From Cafeteria roenbergensis (lineage: Eukaryota > Sar > Bigyra > Bicosoecida > Cafeteriaceae): a stretch of 64,000 nucleotides of DNA. The translations under genes were made by a program, and so were the position numbers. Shown piece after piece: positions 34,201 to 44,747 of the stretch. The stretch spans positions 248,001 to 312,000 of the forward strand of contig VLTN01000008.1 of the NCBI GenBank assembly GCA_008330645.1. The letters run 5' to 3'. Positions within the stretch are counted from its first letter, which is position 1. The number at the start of each line of letters is the position of its first letter. Under the pieces are notes generated by a model, which was not told the origin of the DNA, did not search any database, and saw only the letters and a list, made by a program, of their open reading frames with translations.

Positions 34201-37200
34201 GTAGCTGCCTCCCGCAGCAAACGGCTGCAGCCTTGCGAACCCCCTGCTCGCGGCTCCGTCGCTTTCTCCGGAAGCGGCTGACTCCAGGTCAGTGAGGCCG
34301 CTGGCGAGCATGGCCGCCGAGCCCTTGCGGCTCATGCGGTGAGGAGAGCGGCGGGACACGCTCGTGGCCCTGGAGGCAACGGAGCCCGTATCGCTGTCAG
34401 CCCCCGCGCGTGCGCGTCGCTGCTGCCGCACGAATCGGTGGCGGCGCGCGTTGCTGCTTGCTCGTGACCCAGCGGCACCGGCCTCGGTATCCGTCGCGTG
34501 GGAGGGGCCGCTGCGGGTGCGCCCCCCGGCCTGGCCCGGCCTGCCAGCCATTCGGCTGGAGGACCGCGTCGGAGGCCGTCCAGCCTCCACGTCGGACGCA
34601 GCCCCAACCGGGACCCTGGCTGCGCCTCGCGTCAGGCCCGAGTGCTCCCCTCCGCCCTGCCAGCCACGGCTGGGCCGCAGGGCCCCGCCGCCGCGCGCCT
34701 CGGACGCGCCGGCCAGCTGGCCGCTGGGCAGGTCCGACTGCGCCAGCACGCCCACGGAGCCAGGAGCCATGGGCGACAGCGGCGGGGACTCCAGCTCTGA
34801 CCCGCCGCGCGCCTCCGACGGCGCTGAAGGCGTGGCCAGCGCGTTGAGCCCCGACAGCTCCGCATTCGATCCGAGGGCGCCGCTCCCCTCGCGCAAGCCC
34901 CGCGCCCTCGCAGGCCTTCCAGTCTCGAGCCCGAAAAACGAAGGGCTCTCCGACCGGCGCGCGCTGCCATCGCCAAAGAGTGTCCCCACGCCTCCAAGGA
35001 CGCCGCTCTCCATGAGGCTGCTCCGGCGCCCAGGCTCGCGGTGGCCTGGGCGCGGCAGCGAGCCCCCTTCGTGCTGCCCTCCTGCATATGCGGCACCCGC
35101 TCCGCCCGAAGCCTCCTGCTCTTCGTCCGACGAGCCATCGGCCTCCTGCGCCGCCACCGGGAAGGCCTCCAGAGCAACGAAGAGCAGGCAGTGGTCATAC
35201 ACGGTGCGGTTCAGCGACACCGTGGGGTCGTCCGGGAACCGGCCGCCGCAAGTCGGGTCCTCGTCAGCCACTGCCGCGACGGCAAGCGCTCCCGCTCCCA
35301 CTGCTTGCCTGCCCAGAAAGGGAGAGCCCGCAGGGCTCGCGCCCCCCGAGCCAGGATACCCTGTCCCCCCCGCAGCATTTCCTCCAGAGGAGAGGCGCCA
35401 CGGGTGAGCGTGGCCCCCCGAGCGGTTCCTGTCGGACTCGTAAGGGTCGGCACCGCTCATGCCCGCTTCGTCCTCGGTCACGCCGCCAGCAGCGGCTGTT
35501 CCACCCGCCCCCAACCCCGTGAGCCCTGCCAGCGTGGACAGGGCCGAAACAAAGGCCCCCTCGAAGAAGGACGAACTGCTCGAACCGGCTGCTCCGGCAC
35601 CCTCCCACGGGGCGGGGGCCTCCACCGCCCCAGCGCTGTGCCGCACCGCCTCCATCGCGCCCGCGATGGCACCGGGTGCGGAGGTGTGAGCGGCCATAGC
35701 CTGCGCTGCAAGCCTCGAGCGGCCTGCAAGAGTCAGCCCCGCCGGGCCAGCAGCCACGGCTGCGCTGAGGGGCACGAGCGCAAGGGGCGGTCCGAAGGCG
35801 CCTTGCGACGCTGACGGGTCCTCCATCGAGGCGTGGCGGAACGCCCCGTCGTGCTCGTCCTCGTCGTCCCCGTCCTCGCTGCCTGCCCCAAAAGCGGGAA
35901 CGTCGGGGTCCCCCGCGACGCTGCCTGCTCCGCCCGCGCCCTCCGAGCCAGCAGCGGCGGCCCTCCCAGCAGCGCCTCGCGGAGCGCCGGGCGCGGCGAT
36001 GGGAAGACCCGCCACCATCGCTCTGCGCTTCGCTGCGGCAGCCCTGGCCAGCTGCCGCTCGCGCTGCTGCTGCCGAAGGTACCACCCAGGCGCCCTGGAG
36101 TCGGGGAGAGGCTGCAGCAGCTGCCGGAAGGGGCGCGCAACGTTCACGGCGGCTCCCGCTCCTGCGCCGATGGACGCCACCGCAAGCTCCACGCGGGCCG
36201 AGGAGGGGCGAAGCGCAAGGCGAGCGAAGACGCCTCGGAAGCGGAGGCCGACGAAGGGCTTGTGAGCGTGGGGCGGCACCAGCGCGAGCGCGGTCGTGCT
36301 GCTCTGCGTCAGCGTGTGCCACGCGACCAGTGCTGGAGGGCAGACGGCCGGGCCGCCGCTGGAGTTCTCGAACACGTCATGGGGGCGGTCTCCGCCCCCC
36401 GACACCCACATGGCGCCTCCGCCCTGCCGAGGCGCTGGGCCGCCTGGGTCCTGCCAGCTTCCGGGCCCACCTCTGCCCGGGCCCGCACGATCGGGGCCTT
36501 CGCTCCCCGAAAGCTCGCTGTAGTGCCGGCGCCCGCCAAGTGCTCGCGCAGCGCCTGGCATGGCGGCCTCCGATTCCGTGCCGCTGGCGTTGGTGTGCCA
36601 GCCCGTGCCCTCGCTCTCCGTGCCAGCAGCGCTCGGCCAGCCCCGCGGCCCGCCGCGAGATGTGCCGCTTGAAACAGCAACACCTGATCGCGGCGCCCGA
36701 TGCGACGCCAGGTCCAGCGCGGGCGAACCCGCTCCCGGGAGCTGGCGGTGGTCGCGGCGGGGCCTCATGCCAACGTGGCGATCGCCACGCCTGCGCAGCG
36801 GTGCCCGGCTTGAGGCGATGCCTCCTGCCGCCCCCCTTTGCCCTCGCAGCAGGCCGTGTCTGTCGAGAGCTTGCTCCGCAACAAGGTCCGACTCGGCCCC
36901 GTCTGCCGGCACTGCCGGGCCGGAGTTGGGCCCCGCGCCGCCCGCCCCCGAGGCGCGACGCCGCCTCTGCCCAGACGCAGCCCAGTCCGCGGCGCGGTCC
37001 CGCTCCCCGCCGCTGGGCGGCTCCGAGTGCTGCTCGAAAATGTCGTCGATGAAGTCCACTACCAGCGTCCCCAGCCTCAAGGCAAGCACCATCTGCGTGT
37101 AGCCTGGCGGGTAGGCCCTGGGAATGTCAGCCGGCTGAAAGTCCACGGCGCCGTACAGCGTTTGCCGCTGCACCTGGGAGAGCGGGGCGTTGGGTCCGGA

Positions 37201-40200
37201 GGCCAGGGACAGGGACGACTCGCTGGAGAGGCTGCCAGCGCCCCGCTGGCCCCTGCCAGCGCGGCCGTCTGCTGTGCCGAGCGAGCCAGGAGCACTCAGG
37301 GCGGCAGGCACGCCGTCACCGTCTGCGTCAGCAGTGGAGGGCCCAGATGCTGCCCCCGAGGCGGCCCCGCCGCTGCCGAAGAGGTAGCCGAACACCGACG
37401 TGACAACCGTCGACACGGTCAGAGGCTCCTCCGCGCCGCCGCGACCGTGGGCGTGCTGGTGGCTCTGCTTCCCAGCAGCGACCCCCCCTCCGTACACAGG
37501 CGTCTTGCTTGAAGCCGCTTGCCTGCCCAGGTGGCGGGCGCGCCGCATGCGCGCCTCGGCTGGGCTCTCCCCAGCCCTCGCCGCGCCGCGTCGTGCACCC
37601 GAAGGACTGTCTCTGGCCGACGGGTCTGACGTCTCGCTCGTCGACTGCTCGCCGCCCTCGGTCGCGGCAGCCTGCTGCGCAGCAGCAGCGGCTCCGGCAG
37701 CTGCAGAGGCAGCGGTTGCTCCGCGCCCTGGAGCCGCGTCCCCTGTGCTGGCGTCGCCCGGCGCGGCCCCGAGGCCCGCGAGGCCCTGCAGAGTTGTTCT
37801 TGGCGTCGCAGCTCCGAGAAGCGGGCTCAGGGACAGTCCTTGCGCGTGCATGGCCGAAATGGCCTCATCGCGGCGAAGCTCGGCCTCCGCTTGCAGCCGC
37901 CAGAGTGCCAGCACTGATGTGGGGATGGCGGCGTCGAGCCGGCCGATGGCTGCAAGCTCCAGCCTGTTGAGCTGAGGACGGGCGGCGGGGGCGACGATGA
38001 CCGTGGCGTCCTGCACTGCGGCGGGGGCACCGCAAACGCTCGGTGGCGCCGGCGCCAGCGGCTTGGTTGCCCCCTCGATGCGCTGCTGCGCGAAGGCAGG
38101 CTCGCTCATGAGGGCGTCGAACTCCGCCCAAAGCTGCTGCCGAGCCCGGGCGTCCGCCCTGTCCTCTGGGGCGAGCTCCTCGTCCTCGTCGTCGGTGTCG
38201 GGCAGCTCTGCCAGCTGCGATGTGCACACCTTGAACCGGCGCGCCCATCCCAGCCACCGGTTGGGCGCTTCGCCGCACACCACCCGCAGCATGCCGGGCA
38301 GGTCGGTGGCTGACTCGATTCCGCTCGGCTCGCCGTAGAGCCGCCTGGGGGCCCCTCGCGGCCACATGCGCCTGCGCAGGACGTACTCTTCTGCGCGCGC
38401 CCGCTGTTCGGGGGGCAGCGCCCGCAGGCGGCGCCGGCGTCCAGATGGCGCCTCTGACGGCGAGCGGGAGGCCAGCCGGCTGCCTTGCTGCAGGTCGCTC
38501 TCCTGGTCCGACTCGTTCCCGCCAACGAGGCTCTCGTCCCCCGCGGACACCAGCAGGCCGCGCAGGCGGGGCCCGGTGGCCGCGCCACTTGCTTGAAGCC
38601 GGTGCCGGCGGGTGCGGTGCGACGAAGCCCTCCTGACAGCGTCGCGGTCCTCGGCGTCCGTGACGGTTTCAAAGGCCAGTGCGCCGCTCGCATCGTCCGA
38701 GCTTGCCGCGGAGGCGGAGCTGTGCGCGAGGGTCCGCCGGGACCGTCTGCGGGACTTTTGGCCTCGCCGGCCTCGGTGGCCGTCGCCTCTCGGCACGCGG
38801 CCCGACTCAAGAAATCCTTTGCCCGCGCGGCGACCTCGCTGGGGCCGCTTGTCGCTCCCGCTCAGCCCAGCAGCGCTGCTCCCATCTGCGGCATTGCCGG
38901 CTCCCGCCGTCGCCGCATCCAAGTCGTCGTCGTCGCCTGCCGCGAGCACGGACCCCAGAACGTCTGCGTCGCGGAACGAACCCAGGCTGCCCTCCGCAAG
39001 ACCCTTGTCCGGCGCCACGCTGGCCACAAAGTCTGGAGGCGGGTCTGCGCGACCGGCGAGGCGGCGCTTGTGGAGCGCGACGTACCAGCACCGCACCTGT
39101 CGCTTCACGGCAAGCGAAGCGAGCGACAGCGATCGCGGCGCCGTGGCGCCGAGCGTGCAGGCTGCGGCCAAGACTGCCTGCTCCTCCGAGATGGGCTGCT
39201 GGGGGTGCGCTCTGGACCCAGGAGAGCCGCTTGCTCCCAGCCTGGCCCCCGCGACGTCGGCGGCCAGGGGGCCGGCGAGGCCAGCGGCAGCGGTGGCAGG
39301 CGAGGGAGGAGGGGCCTTGTCTCCTGCTCCCCTTGCGCTGCAGGCCCGCTCTGCCAGCGCACAGGCGGCCGCCCAGCGCCACCACGAGCGCGCGATGGCG
39401 CTGCGGCGAAACAGGGACGCTCTGTCGCCGTGCGCGTCGTATCGCTCCGTCTGCGGCCGCGCCTGCGGCCGCAAGGGGGCGTACCGGCGTCGGACCCGCG
39501 CGAGGCGGAGCGACTCCGCCACCGCCACGGCCCACCGCAGCTGGGAAGAGGCCACTGCCACCCGAACCAGTCCCAGGCGGATGTCCGCCACCTGCTGAGG
39601 GTGTGTGACGTCCTTGGGCCGCTTCGACAGGGACAGCCTCACACTGACGTCGGTGGGCTCAATCACGTACTGGGTGCGCGGCGGGCCGGTCGGAGCCGCC
39701 CTTGGGACAAGCAAGTCGACCCCGTGAAGGGGCAGGCCGTCCAGGTCGTCCCGCTCGGGTCCAGCGCCCAGCGCTGGCGATGCCGACGTCGCAGACACGG
39801 TGCGCGTGTGGCCGGCTCCCGGCATGCACCAAGTCGCGTCCGCTGCAGCAGCTGCGCCTGCGTGCGGGTGGATGGGCACCACAGTGCCCGGCTCGTTGAT
39901 TCCCTGGCCGAGAATGCCCACGAACTCCGCCAGCCCGCACCGCTCCAGGTCGACCGCCCCAAGCACCAGGTCAAACGCTGCCGGGACCATGGAAGTGCGG
40001 GCGATGCGGGCCGCGTCGTCCACGAGGCGGAGGGCGTCGGCCGGGTCGTCTGCGCCCAGGCAGCCGAGCCACACCAGCACGTCCGGCTGCACGCTTTGGG
40101 CGGCGCCGCTTCGCTCCGTGCCGCTGCCCGGGGCGCCGCCAGCGCTTGCGCCGTCCGCAGCCACCCGCAGGGCGTCCATGGCCTGCTTGCGCATGCGCTC

Positions 40201-42626
40201 GATGCCGCCCAGCAGCCGCTCCCGCACCGCTGCCAGCTCCTTCGTCGTCACGCTGCGCAGGCTCGAGCACAGCCCCGACGTCGACTCCCAGCTGCTGGGA
40301 ACAGCCCAGGGCGCCGCCCCGTCGAGGCCGCCACCCCGCATCCCCGCAGCAGCCGCTGCCACCGCGCCGCTCGCGCCGCAGGCCGAGCTGCCTGCTCCGG
40401 GGGCGAGTCTCGCGCCGGCAGCCGACACCCTGCCGAGCGCTGCAGGCGCTGCCCCACTGTCGGGCGCACCGGGGGCAGTTGCCTCCGAGTCGAACCCGCT
40501 CGTCCACCCGCCGTCCGCGGCGGAGCTGACGGCCCGGGTCGTCTGCGGCCGCCGGTGCTGAGGCGCCCGGCCCAGCCTGCCGGCGAGGCGCTCTTGGTGC
40601 CGGCTTGCAACGCCGCTCCGAGCGCGCGTGAGCCGGGCACGCTCGCGCCGGCTGGTGAGCACCGCCGGGTCGCCCGCGTAGCCCCCCGCCGCGCCGCCAC
40701 GGAAGCGGGGCGAGGTGCGGCCACTGCGGGGCGCACCCGACTCGGGGCGCGAAGGCGTCGCCGCTTCGGGAGTCACGGAGTGCAGGGGCGCTCCGCCGGC
40801 TTCGGGCGCTGATGGCTGCTCTGCCATCAGAGCTGACGCAGCGGCCTCGGGCTCTTCCAGACCAAGCAGGGCGCGGCCGCGGGTTGCTGCCTCGCGAAGC
40901 TTTCGTGCGCTCGTTGAGGCCGCCAGCTCCGCCCTCACGGCGTCCCGCACCCGCTGCACCCGCGGCCCGAGCGTGCTGGCGAAGTCTGACTCGTGGCGTC
41001 GCTTGGACACGGCGCGCATCCATTCGCGCTCCACGTGCGCCACCACGTCGGGGGGCGCGGCGCTCATGTCGATGGCCTCCCCACCAGGCCGGCACAGGAA
41101 CAGGTGAGGGTTTACGTAGACAGAGGTGGACCCGATGCGCACCAGCTTGAAGACCATGCCCCCGAGCCCCGACTGACCAGAGGGCTGCGGACTCTCCAGA
41201 GGGACGAAGCGGGGCGTGGCGGCCGTGAACACCGTCTGCCAAGCGGTCACACCTGCGGCGAAGGGGTGGCCGGGCACGGAGTGGCGGTCCTCCAGCCGGA
41301 CGTGAAGCCGTGCGATGCGGACCTGCGAGCGGCGGCGGCGGTGGGGCGGGCGAGGCGTGCGCGTGTCAAGGGAGCGGGGGCGAGGCAGGAGGGCAGTCGC
41401 CGGGGACCGTGCCGAGTGGGGGGCGGGGGGGGGGGGAAGCAGCACGCCCAGTGCGCATCGCTCCGGTGCTCGATGAGTGCGTGTCTGGGTGCGCGCCCAG
41501 TGCGCTCTGAGCGCCCCGCCGGATCGCCAAAGCAAGCAACGCCGAACAAGTGGAACCGAGGGGAAGGGGAGGGGAGGGGGGTGCGCCGAACCGCGACAGC
41601 GCGCTTGCGTTGGCTTTGCTTCGCGTTTGAGCTCACCATGAGGTTGTCGAGGAAGCGTGTCAGAAGCCGCTCGATGAAGCCGGGGGGTGCCGCGGCTGCC
41701 GCAGCGCCCCCCATTGCTGCAGTGGCATCGTCTGCGCCCGACAGCGGAACAATGTGCCACGGCTTGTCCCCAGCCGAGGCTGCTGCGGCTCCGTCGCTCC
41801 GAGCGGCAGCGCCGTCGCCTGCTGCGGGACTGGCGGCGTCGGGGCCGCCGGCTGGGCCAGGCACCGCTCCGCCTGCCACCCCGGCTACCAGCCTCCCTGC
41901 CCACCCAAGCACGCCTGCGCTCGGAAGAACGCCATCGCTCGAGGCTGCGCCGCCCACGGCAGCGCGCTTGATTGAGTCGGTCAGGGCCTGCGCGAGCGCC
42001 TTGCGGGTGCGTTCAACGGCGGCCGCAACAGCAGCTTCCTTGCCCTTGTCGATGGCCCGCGACAAGGCAGGGTGGTCTTCGGCGTCCAGGGCGGTGGTGC
42101 GCAGCAACAGCGACACCCCGCCGATGGAGACGGAGGAGGTGCGCGTTGCGATGTTGCCGTACGGAATGTTCACGTACACCGCGCTGAGCACCCCGCGTGC
42201 CAGAGTGAAGGGCACATCGATGCCCAGGCGCTCCAGGATGTTGGGCTTGAGCTCCAGGTCATCGCGGAATTGCAGGGAGCCTGCGCGCGGCGAGCGGTGA
42301 ATCGGCGCCAGGGGGAGGGCCGAGGATGGCAGGCGCCGCGCAGCTGTGCACAGGAGCGCTGTTCCGCACCCTTGGCCGCGCGCCTGGAGGCCAGTGCGCG
42401 GGGGGAGTGCGAGTCGCGCGCCTCGAATCGCACGGCAGTCTGGCCGTCGTCCGCGCCAGTGGTTTGTGGCACACCACCAGCTGGCCTGCTCGCTTTCGCC
42501 GGCGACCTCACCTTGAAAGATTGCAGTTGCAAACCCACCCGACGGGATCGCCCTCTGGAGGCTTCGCTCTGTGACGTAGTCGCCGAAAATGCGCGCGACA
42601 AACTGGCGAAGCAGCGCTTCCGCCAT
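19213..42626 (-). CDS. VPS13: Giant VPS13-type bridge-like lipid transfer protein
   Basis: VPS13 proteins form rod-like hydrophobic bridges that move bulk glycerolipid between organelles at contact sites. Exons: 42626-42512, 42280-41637 and 41322-19213. The first two encode 253 residues and the last, 22,110 nt without a stop, encodes 7,369, for about 7,622 in all; typical VPS13 is 3,000-4,300. The N-terminus is a clear chorein domain: FVARIFGDYVTERSL, then DDLELKPNILERLGIDVPFTL and VYVNIPYGNIATRTSSV. Across the second intron the join gives LMVRIARLHVRLEDRHSVPGHPFAAGVTAW, matching the family. Beta-strand-rich segments alternate with very long Ala/Ser/Gly/Pro-rich and acidic inserts. Near residue 5,665 DALTPWLRVRSELPCAV resembles the start of a VPS13 adaptor-binding-like region. 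I do not recognise the usual C-terminal ATG2-C or PH-like domains. It shares a 283-bp divergent promoter region with TMEM138. Confidence 0.9.
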
Positions 42627-42909
42627 GATGGGCGGGCCGCAAGCTTCACTGTGCGAGCGGCTCCTCCCACCTGGTGGCGCTCCTCCTTCGGGGCCGCCCC
42701 CCCCACCCGCCTGTGCCTTTTCGATCCAGGTGCGCGCGGCAGCCGCGTTGTGCAAGTCGGCACACGCGGGAGCAACCATTGGTCGTCCGCAGGCGGCTCT
42801 GCCCTGGCCGAGGCACGACGCGCCGCCGCCGACGCCGCCGCCGCGGAGCACTCCCGGAGGGGAAGGGCACTGCCGAGCTGTGCGGGGGCAGGCAGCATCC
42901 GCGTGCCTG
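42627..42909. promoter_or_regulatory. Bidirectional promoter region, VPS13/TMEM138
   Basis: 283 bp separate the two divergent start codons. The region is GC-rich with a GCCGCC run near 42830 and no TATA-like element. Shared regulation is inferred only from the head-to-head arrangement. Confidence 0.5.
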
Positions 42910-43863
42910 ATGTCTGGTCGGTCGACGGGGGTTGAGTCCAACCGCGGCCCGTACACGGTCAAGGCGATTGGAGCGCTGGCTTGCCTGGTCATCGAGGCGG
43001 GCATTGCGGCCACGGCCGACTTTCATGACCTTCCCAGCCTGGACAGGTGGTACCCCATGGTCTTGATAGGGTGAGCGCGCAGGCCACGCTGGCTGCCTTG
43101 GCGGCCGTGCCGAGCGGGGGCACAAGCGCGCTCTCCTCCGCGGTTGAGCTGTTGCCGCCGTTGCCGAGGCGCCAGCTGCAATCGCTCCTCCCCTCGTGAC
43201 CCGGAGCCTCGCAGCGTCCAGTTCTTGATGCAAGTGCTCGTGGCACTGTGTCTCTTTATGCTGTTTGCGGGAACGTACGTTTTCCAGGTGAGGGGGCGGA
43301 GTTCCCACGGGCTGGCGCGCAAGCCCCAAGGCGTCAATGTTCCGCGAGCGATTTCCCCCCCCCAAAAAAAAACACAAGTCGCTCGCTGCTCCCCGTTTTG
43401 CCTCGCATGGGCTGCAGGTCGGTCTCATCAGCGTGCTGCTGCGCGAATTCCGCACCGTGCTGCTGCTCTCGCTGTTGTATTTCCTAGTCTTCGTCGCTTA
43501 CGCCGCGGTCAAGGCTCTCCTCATCTTCGGAACCCAGACGCCCGAGGAGCAGTTCTGGAGCGACTCGGGCTTTGCAGCGGCGTCCACAGCGACGCGTTTG
43601 CGTGAGACTTCACGAAGTGACGGGGGCGCGCTCGCGGGTGCTTGGTCGGGGTCCACAGGCCATCCGCTGCGCCTCGCCGCGGGCACCCGACCGCTGCCCC
43701 GTTGCTGGTCCTTTCTCGCGCCCGCCCGTCCTCGGTGTGCGCAGTGGCTGTGGTGTGGTACACGTTCGTGCTGGAGGCGGTGCTTCGGCTCGGGCGGGTT
43801 GCATGGTACCACCGCACGCCCTGGGTGTCGGGCTTTCGCGACGCTGCGGGGGCCTCCATCTAG
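42910..43863 (+). CDS. TMEM138: TMEM138, ciliary transition-zone membrane protein
   Basis: TMEM138 is a small four-pass membrane protein needed for ciliogenesis, and its loss causes Joubert syndrome in humans. Exons 42910-43070, 43215-43287, 43418-43601 and 43745-43863 give 537 nt, 178 residues (human 162). Membrane segments: ALACLVIEAGIAATA (about 20-35), LMQVLVALCLFMLFAGTYVFQ (about 58-78), LLLSLLYFLVFVAYAAV (about 92-110) and LLAVVWYTFVLEAVLRLG (about 138-155). The family signatures are GTYVFQVGLISVLLREFR across exon 2/3 and RLGRVAWYHRTPWVSGFRD near the C-terminus. Each join keeps frame with GTGAG donors and GCAG acceptors. It is divergent from VPS13 and convergent with the small minus-strand gene. 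Confidence 0.92.
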
Positions 43864-44086
43864 GCTGCGTGAATGCCCCGCTATTTCGCCGGCCGGCCGT
43901 GTGTTGTGGCCGCTGCGCTGACGCCGCCGGAGCAGCGGCGGCCTCAGCTCGGTTGCGCGGCCGCCGCCGCCGCCCTGGCGGCCAGCTTGCTTCATGTCCT
44001 GTGCTTGCGTGCGAGTCGTGTGTCCCGCTGCGCGGATTGCAAAGAATGGATTCCTTTTCCTGCGCCGGGCAGGCCTTGCGCACGCG

Positions 44087-44489
44087 TCACTCCGCGGGCT
44101 CGTCGCCGCCCTCGACTGGGGCTCCATCGCCCGTGCCGGACGCCTCGCCGGCTGGGTCCTCGCCCCCCGCCGCGCCCCCCTCGGTCGCGGCGGAGGCAGC
44201 AGCTGCAGCCTCGCGCTCTTTGCGCACGTGGTCTGCCAGCGTGTGGATGGTGACGCCTGTTGCGGGCTGGGCTGCAACCCATTCGGGGTTGTCGTGCAGC
44301 TGCTTCAGCAGCGTGTGAAGCAGGTCATCAACAGACTCTGGCCTTTGCTCAGTGGGCCCGCCGGGGGCTGCGAGCGCTCGGGCGGAGGGAGGGCGGCGGG
44401 CGAAAGCGGCCTGCTCGGAGCAAAACTCGCCCGGCGCGCAAACAATGCGCTCGTTGCGGAGCCTGGGGCTCACCCGCAGGGTCCGCCAT
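44087..44489 (-). CDS. Small acidic-tailed protein of unknown function, two exons
   Basis: Exons 44489-44474 (only 16 nt) and 44367-44087 give 297 nt, 98 residues. The donor is GTGAGC and the acceptor TCGCAG, and the frame is exact across the join. The product starts MADPAAPGGPTEQ. It has one conserved-looking helical stretch (residues about 16-60, including VDDLLHTLLKQLHDNPEW and TIHTLADHVRKERE) and ends in an acidic Gly/Ala/Glu-rich tail. There is no signal peptide or membrane segment. I do not recognise the family. The start is 258 bp from the divergent transporter gene. The model rests on splice signals, codon bias and helix content, so confidence is moderate. Confidence 0.5.
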
Positions 44490-44747
44490 CTGGAGGATTC
44501 GGGCTCGACGCGCGTTGCAGCCGGGTTTCGATGCTGTCTCTTTGCAGAAAGGGAGGGAAGCCCGGCGCGCGTGCAGTTCGAACCAGCGGCGGCACCGCAA
44601 TGTTTGACACGCGCTAATATCGGCCCCGCCTCGGACAAAAAAAGGTTCGCTCTGCCGGCAGCACCTGCAACTTGCAGCTGCACGCTTGCACTCCGCCCTT
44701 GCGCGCCGTTGCGCTTTTGTCCCTGTCCACTCCCCGTGCCTGGCGCC

